Assembly (NCBI GenBank): GCA_026770585.1 | Contig: MU646711.1 | Location: 274,800 to 286,133, forward strand | DNA length: 11,334 bases | Source of the DNA: Baffinella frigidus | Taxonomy: Eukaryota > Cryptophyceae > Cryptomonadales > Baffinellaceae | Direction: 5' to 3' | Shown: piece by piece, positions 1-6,800 of the stretch | Layout of the letters: each line of letters opens with the position of its first letter | Numbering within the stretch: the first letter of the stretch is position 1 | The notes under the pieces: model-generated | Seen by the model: the letters and a program-made list of their open reading frames with translations, nothing else | Databases searched by the model: none | Told to the model about the DNA's origin: nothing | Position numbers and translations under genes: made by a program

Positions 1-365
1 CTCGCTCCGTGGGCCCGCCGAACTCATGGGGGCCGTCGGGGCCCACGATCACGTTTCCTATTACATTCCAAAAGTTAAGGCGGTCGGCAGAAAGAAGTTT
101 TGCATAAACACACACAGTTGAGTGAAAAGTAGCAGAATAGAGAGAATAGAGTACAGACCAACAATCTCAACGAATAGCGGGACCAGATTTTTGTTCCCTC
201 TATTCACCAAAAAAACACATCATACAAGTGCTCATTGTAAAATTTGTACCAGAAGAATAGAGGAATAGAGGAATTCGGTCTCAAAACTCGCCGCGTACAC
301 CGACCCTAAGGTTGAGGGTTTAGGGTTCCGGGTTCCGGGTTTAGGGTTTAGGGGTTGACGGGCAC
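1..365 (-). other. Start of MSH4 intron 10, plus unassigned GC-rich edge (1-55)
   Basis: Positions 60-295 are AT-rich with recurring GAATAGAG units and no recognised coding. Positions 305-357 are degenerate TTTAGGG. Positions 1-55 are GC-rich like the exons; the minus strand reads VIVGPDGPHEFGGPTER with no stop, behind a TAATAG acceptor-like site. I could not match this to the next part of MSH4, and the phase from exon 10 does not fit that acceptor. Confidence 0.4.
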
Positions 366-432
366 CTCCACGAAGTCGAGGCGCTGGTTGATGGTGTCGA
401 GCTGCGTGACTGACGAGAGCGGCTGGTGCAGG
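366..432 (-). CDS. MSH4: MSH4 exon 10
   Basis: 67 nt: C completing Asn, then 22 codons starting LHQPLSSVTQ and ending LDTINQRLDFVE. This matches the family run S-N-x-L-x-P-L-x-D-I-x-T-I-N-x-R-L-D-C/F-V. Acceptor TTGCGCCGCAG, donor GAG|GTGCCC, phase 0. It has no duplicate in the window. The next exon is not recognised before position 1. Confidence 0.87.
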
Positions 433-1459
433 CTGCGGCGCAAGGGTTGCGGGTTGAGGGTCCAGCGTTTAGGGTTTAGGTTTTAGAGAGATCTATTGGC
501 GAGAGGCACACCACGCCAGGTCATAAGTGGGAATTTCAACCGAAATATTTCATGCTGAAAGTGCTAACGTACCTTATCCTATTATAGATTCTTATTATGA
601 CGCCGGAATTAACTACCACGCAGTTCAACTTTTGGCGTGTTTCCCGGGTGAGAATCAACATTACACGTAGTGGTCTAGTAAAATGAAATTTCTAGTTATG
701 ATCTCGCGTGGTAGGGTCAACGAAACACGCCTTGCAAACCGTCAGTGACGGCGCTGGTGGTGTTCGCGAGCAAGCGCTTGCAACACTTAATCCCTTTGCA
801 CACAACGTAGAGTGCGCCAGACCTCTCACCAGGTCCTGCTAAAACCTAGCCACCGTGGGGGTGGGGGTGCGTGGTGGCCATGTTGGTATTCAAGGTCTCT
901 GATGGTGTAGGAGGGATGGTGACATCGAGCGGAGAAGTCGCTTAGGGTTCAGGTTTTAGGGTTCAGGGGCAAGAGTTTGGGTTTGAGGTTTAGGTGACTT
1001 GGGGCAGAGGAGTCGCTGAGGGTTTCGGGTGTAGGATCCAGGGGGAAGGGTTTGTGTTTGGGGTTTAGGGTTTACGGGTCAGGATGTAGGCTTTAGGGCG
1101 TGGGGTTACTTGGGGCGGAAGAAGCGCTTGCCCACATGGTGGTCATCTTTGTATCAAGAGTCTCTGAGTGGGTAGGAGGAAAGTCACTTGGAGCGAAGGA
1201 GGCGCATGCCAGCGGCCGTCTTGGTGTGGTTGGTATCAAGTCTCTGATTGGGTAGGAGGGAAATAACTTAGAGCGAAGAAGTCTCTTGCCCGCGGCGGTC
1301 TTGGTGTGGTCCATGATCCCGAGGAGGCAGGCTTTCTTCTGGCCCCTGATGTTCGCCACGATCTCCTGCCCACGGCACACGTGAAAATTTCAGAACGCGC
1401 GTGAGAAAATGCGAGGCAGTGTATGTGTGTGTGTGTGTGAGAGAGAGAGAGCGAGCGAG

Positions 1460-1515
<56 letters not shown>

Positions 1516-1783
1516 ATCGATAGAGAGTGTGAGAGAGAGAGCGAGCGAGAGAGAGGAGGCAGGCTTTCTTCTGGCCCAGGATGTTCGCCACGATCTCCTG
1601 CCCACACCAAAACCGACATAATCACAATGGCTAGTTACCCCTGTAGGCGCTGTCCCGCGCCTTTTTTGTAAGCCACGGCAGGGTCTGTGATCATGAAGAG
1701 GCAGGCTTTCTTCTGCCCCCAGATGTTCGCCACGATTTCCTGCCATGGGAAGAAAGCTCGTGAGAAAACGCGAGGATGGTGTA

Positions 1784-1827
<44 letters not shown>

Positions 1828-3845
1828 CCAGCGAGAGAGGGAGAGAGAGGGAGAGAGACAGACAGAGACAGACAGACAAACAGAGGAGGCAGACCTTTTT
1901 CTTAGTGGTCACTAAGTAGACCTGGCCACTAAGTGGACCTCGCAGGTGGTCCACTCTCATCAGACTGACCGGGTAGGTTTGTGGTTTAGGGTTTAGGGTT
2001 TAGGGTCTAGGGTGTAGGGTTTAGGGTTTAGTGTTTAGTGTTTAGTGTTCAGGGTTAGGGTTTAGGGTTTAGAGTTTAGGGTTTGGGGTTTTAGGGTTTA
2101 GGGTTTAGGGTTTAGGGTCGGGGTTTATGGTTTATGGTTTATGGTTGAGGTTTGAGGATTTGGCATTGGAGCCGTTTCGTATTTTTACGGCTTAAAATAC
2201 CCGGAATCGTACCGGAAGACCTTTAGATGGACGAGCGAAACAGATTCTACTAGGTAACGCGGTGAAAACCGCAGCGAAGGCTGACCAGGATGGTCGTAGC
2301 TGGTGGTGGCGTGATCACTCAACGTAAGGCTCGAGAGTAAATACAGAAGACGAGAGCGAAAAGACAGACCAGGTTGATGTTGGTGGAGTGGTCGATCTGG
2401 ATGTAGGTCGACGGGCAGCGGAACTCCACAATCCCCTACACCCTAAACCCCAAACCATACACCCAAAACCCGCAACCCGAAACCCAAAACCCGATTTCAG
2501 TGGATCAGGGTTTAGGGTTTAGGGATTAGGGTTTAAGTCTGAGGGTTAAGGATCTAGAGTTTAGGGTTTAGGACTTGCACAGACCAGGTTGATGTTGGTG
2601 GAGTAGTCGATCTGGATGTAGGTCGACGGGCAGCGGAACTCGACGCGCAGGGAGCGCATCGCGTAGTTGTACTGCTGCCCGAACTCGCTGGTGTTTGGGG
2701 TTTCGGGTTTGGTGTTAGTAGTTGTAGGCTTCTACTTGTATTAGTTATCAGGATTTAGTTGTTGTAGTTGTAGGCTTTTAGCTGTACTAGTTCTTTTGGT
2801 TGTACTAGTTGTAGGCGTAGTTGTACTAGTTGCAGGCTCCGCATCGCATAATTATACTGCTGCCCGAACTCGCTGGTGCAGGCTTTGGGTTTTAGGGGTT
2901 TGGGGTTTGGGGTGTGGGGTTTAGGGGTTGGCAGAACTACACGCGCAGGGAGCGCATCGCGTAGTTGTGATGCTGTCCGAACTCGCTGTTGTACGCAGGG
3001 AAACAATCGTCAAATCTAAGGCACTTTCCGTTGACCTTATCCGTAGGAACCCCCCCTATGTCCCTACGGATTGCCTACCGTAGGTTCCTAGGTCTTATCG
3101 CTCATGGGTTTTGTAGTGTAGGCTCCGCATCGCGTAATTTTACTGCTGCCTGAACTCGCTGGGATTAGGGTTTAGGGGTTAAGTTGTACGAGGTTTAACT
3201 AAAAGCCTACAACTACTACAACTAAAACCCTACAACTACTACAACTACACCCCTACAACTCCTGCAACTAAGACCTCGTTGTAGGCTTTTAGTTGTACTA
3301 GTTACAGGCTCTGCATCGCGTAGTTGTACTGCTGCCCGAAGTCGCTGGTGTTGGGGTTTGGGGTTTTAGTTGTACTAGGTTTAGGCTCCGGGTTATAGTT
3401 GTATTATTTGTAGGGATTTAGTTGTACTAGTTGTTGGGTTTCAGTTGTTCTAGTTGTAGGGTTTTAGTTGTAGTAGTTGCAGGCGTTTAGTTGTACTAGT
3501 TGTGGGGTTTTAGTTGTAGGTGTGGGGTTTTAGTTGTAGTAGTTGTAGGCTGTTAGTTGTACTAGTTGCAGGCTCCGCATTGCGTAGTCGTACTGCTGCC
3601 CGAACTCGATGGTGTTGGGGTTTGGGGTTTAAACCCTTAAGGTTTAGGGTTTAGGGTTTAGGGTTTAGGGTTTAGGGTTTAGAGTTTAGGGTTTAGAGTT
3701 TAGGGTTTAGGGCTTAGTGGTTATTGTTTAGGGTTTAGGGTTTAGGGTTTAGGTTTAGGGATCAGGGTTTAGGGTTTAGGATTTAGGGTTTAGGGTTTAG
3801 GGTTTAGGGTTTAGGGTTTAGGGTTTAGGGTGTAGGGTTTAGGGT

Positions 3846-3891
<46 letters not shown>

Positions 3892-6800
3892 GGCTGAGGG
3901 TTGAGGGTTTGGAGTTTAGGTTTTAGGGTTTGGGGTTTAGGGTTGAACTCCCCTATTCCCTAAAGCCAAACCCAGACCCCAACCCCGAAACGCCGAGTGG
4001 CCAGGGGGGGGATTGGCACCTCTACTTGATGAGCGCATTGATAAACCCTTCACTCTAAACTTGTACCACACAAAAAAAACAATGCAGCCTGGGGGAGGGG
4101 TAGTGGCACCTGTACTTGATGAGAGCGTGCAGCGCGCTGAGCGCCAGGTACTGCGCAGGGGCAAATCGCCGTTTACAGAAAACAGCATTTACAGGTGCTG
4201 TGCAGGAGGAGAACGGCGTTTACGGTAAAAAACGTTTACAGGTACTGCGCTGGGGGGAATCGCCGTTTACCGAGGGAGAATTAGTAGGTTCGCTTCCCCC
4301 CCCACCAACGACAAACTTAACTACACACAGTGTAATTTTAAAATGCCGTTTGTGGAGGGGAAAGCGCCATTGTGGAGGGCAACGTGCCGTTTATCAAGGG
4401 GGGAGCTTCGTCAATGGGGGGGGAGAGCAGCGTGTATTCATCACATAGCACGACCGGGGAAAGCTCGTGTTCAGGGCAGGCAGAGGCGTGAGGGAAGGAG
4501 CCCGAGCACTCCACAGGGGCGTATCAGAGAGAGTGGACAAGCTGCGAGGTCCACTTGGTGACCACTAAGTGTGGTCACTAAGTGGACCTCGAAGGTTGTC
4601 CGCTCTGAGTCAAAGAGACAGAAAGAGAACGCGGGTCACATGTGCAGCTAAACCCTAAACCCTAAACCCTAAACCGTAAACCCCGAATCCTAAACCCTAA
4701 ACCCTGAACCCTAAACCTTAAACCCTGAACCCTAAACTCTAAATCCTGAACCCTAAATTCTAAACCCTAAACCCTAAACTCTAAACCCTAAACCCTCAAC
4801 CCCGAACCCTAAACCCTAAACCCTAAACCCTAAACCCTAAACCCTAAACCCTAAACCCTAAACCCTAAACCTGTGCAGCTAGCTGGAGCTCGACGGCGCT
4901 GGTCGCGGGGGGTGCCACCAGTCCTCCCGGCTCAAATCGAAAACAGCCCATCTATTCCTTCAGGAAAACCCGTAGGACCCTACCGTAGGAAATCGCTAGA
5001 GACATAGCAAATAGATGGACACCCCGTCGGATTCCGACGGAGCCTGGTACAAACCCCCAGGCCTGCAGTTGACGATTTGAGCGGGTTAGTTACCTGGGCA
5101 GCTAGCTGGAGTTCGACCGCGCTTGTCTCGGGGGTTGCCAGCGCGTGCACGTCTTCGAGCCCCTGCTTTAGGGTGTCGGTTTTAGGTTTTCGGTTTTGGG
5201 GTTTGGGGTTTGGGGTTTAGGGTTTAGGGTTTAGGGTTTGGGGTTTAGGGTTTAAGGTTAAGGGTTTAGTGTTTAGCGTTAAGTGTTTACGGTTTAGGTT
5301 TCAGGGTTGAGGGTTTAGGGTTTAGGGTTTGGGGTTGAGGGTTTAGGGTCTACGGTTTAGTGCTTAGTGTTTAGTGCTTAGTGTTTAGGGTTTAGGGTTT
5401 AGGGTTTAGGGTTTAGGGTTTAGGGTTTAGGGTTTAGGGTTTAGGGTTCAGGTTTCAGGGTCAGGGTTTAGGGTTCAGGGTTCCAGGGGGTGCAGGGAGT
5501 GCCTTGTTGTCGTTGAAGTGGTAGCACTTGAGAATAGGTTTTAGGTTTTAGGTTTTAGGCTTTAGGTTCAGGGTTCAGGGTTCAAGATTTAGGGTTTGGG
5601 AAGGGCGTGCCTTGTTGTCGTTGAAGTGGTGGCGCTTGACGAGGGTTATGAACCCCGTCGAGCGCTCGAGCGCCGTGCTCAGGCTGCGCTCAGGGTTCAG
5701 GGTTTAGGGTTCATGGTTCTAGCATGGTTCTAGGGGTTTAGGGTGTGCCTTGTTCCCCAGCGCTCGGGCGCCGTGTTCAAGCTGCGTTGAGGGTTCAGGG
5801 TTGAGGGTTTAGGGTTTAGGGTATAGGGTTTATGGTTTGTGGTTTGTGGTTTAGGGTTTAGGGCTGCGAGAGTCCGCAGGTTCATGGAACAGGCCATTCA
5901 ATTTAACCCGTATTTTCTTTATCTTGGGGGTGCGGTTTGTGCTATGGTAAAGCTCGTGGAACAGCCCCGCCGGCAGGCTCGTGAACGCCCGCGTGACCGG
6001 TCACGCGGACGCCGAAGCCAGACGGTCGGTCGTGACTGCCTTGTCATGTTCCGCCTAACGCGGGAGGTTACCTGAGGAGGGGTGGGGTTTGTGCTATGGT
6101 AAAGCTACGTCGAAGCTAAGATTGCACAATCCAACCTTAACATAGCACAAAACGCGGGTTAAATTGAATAGCTTCCGCGAGTAAGGTACGTGGGTGATCA
6201 ACCCCGTGGAGCGCTCGAGCGCCGGGTTCAGGCTGCGTTCGGGGTTCAGGGGTTAGGGTTGAGGGTTGAGGGTTGGGGATCAGGCTGCGAAACTCCCCGC
6301 AAATACAGTGAGGCACATGCATAAAGGCCTCTCGATATTTTATTTCCGGGTATTATCTGGAGGAGAGGTATCATGATACCTGAGATATCACCCTTAAGAT
6401 AGCACAAAGGGTGGGTTAAATTGAATGGGTCCCGCGTCTAAGGTACGAGGGTTATGAACCCCGTCGAGCGCTCGAGCGCTGTGCTCAGGCTGCGTTGAGG
6501 GTTTAGGGTTTAGGGTTTAGGGTTTATGGTTTATGGTTTATGGTTTATGGTTTATGGTTTAGGGTTTAGGGTTTATGGTTTAGGGTTTAGGGTTTAGGGT
6601 TGGCTGTTGTGGGGGGACCAACCTGCTGTTCTCCATCGTGTGTGGGAGGAGGATCTCGGCCCCCGGCGCCATGGTCAGGAGGAGGTGGAGGAGGGTTGTG
6701 TCTGCCGCGGGGGTACGGGCGTGAACGTTGCGGCTCTGAGAAAATTACTGCACACGCTCACTTGGAGGCAAAGCACAATCACTCTCACACGCACAGCCCA

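Larger units (their letters stand above)
2833..3610 (-). pseudogene. Five partial copies of the 5' part of MSH4 exon 8
   Basis: 2833-2873 (EFGQQYNYAMRSL), 2931-2985 (EFGQHHNYAMRSLRV then a stop), 3121-3158 (EFRQQ, stop, NYAMRSL), 3305-3344 (DFGQQYNYAMQSL), 3569-3610 (IEFGQQYDYAMRSL). Four end at the same point, after AGCCTG(CA), where TAGTTGTACTAG or similar repeat begins; the second runs further. Several keep the acceptor-like CACCAG. None has a donor, and two contain stops. Telomere-like or TTTGGGG stretches separate them (2880-2930, 3163-3180, 3350-3365). Confidence 0.8.

Noticed and set aside
612-731. Foldback element in intron 9
   Set aside because: The complementary motifs cross instead of nesting and are only 9 bp each, so no simple inverted repeat is formed.
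1236-1960. Open frames of 70-129 codons with Tyr-Ile, Ser-Leu or Arg-Glu repeats
   Set aside because: They are translations of the TA, GA and TG microsatellites. The only true coding within them is the exon 9 segment and its copies.
2585-2687. Dynein heavy chain, suggested by the QYNYAMRSL motif
   Set aside because: The full exon and its neighbours align in order with MSH4, and the phases join exactly; the dynein resemblance is limited to a few residues.
2833-3610. CRISPR-like array of repeats and spacers
   Set aside because: The repeats are decayed exon 8 copies of unequal length with repeat-rich spacers, in a eukaryotic intron.
3614-3946. A true chromosome end
   Set aside because: The tracts are degenerate, occur in both orientations, and are flanked on both sides by unique sequence and gene exons, so they are interstitial.
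5839-6322. Open frames of 61-78 codons over the ATTCAATTTAACCC element
   Set aside because: They lie in an inverted-repeat element with no splice logic and no motif.
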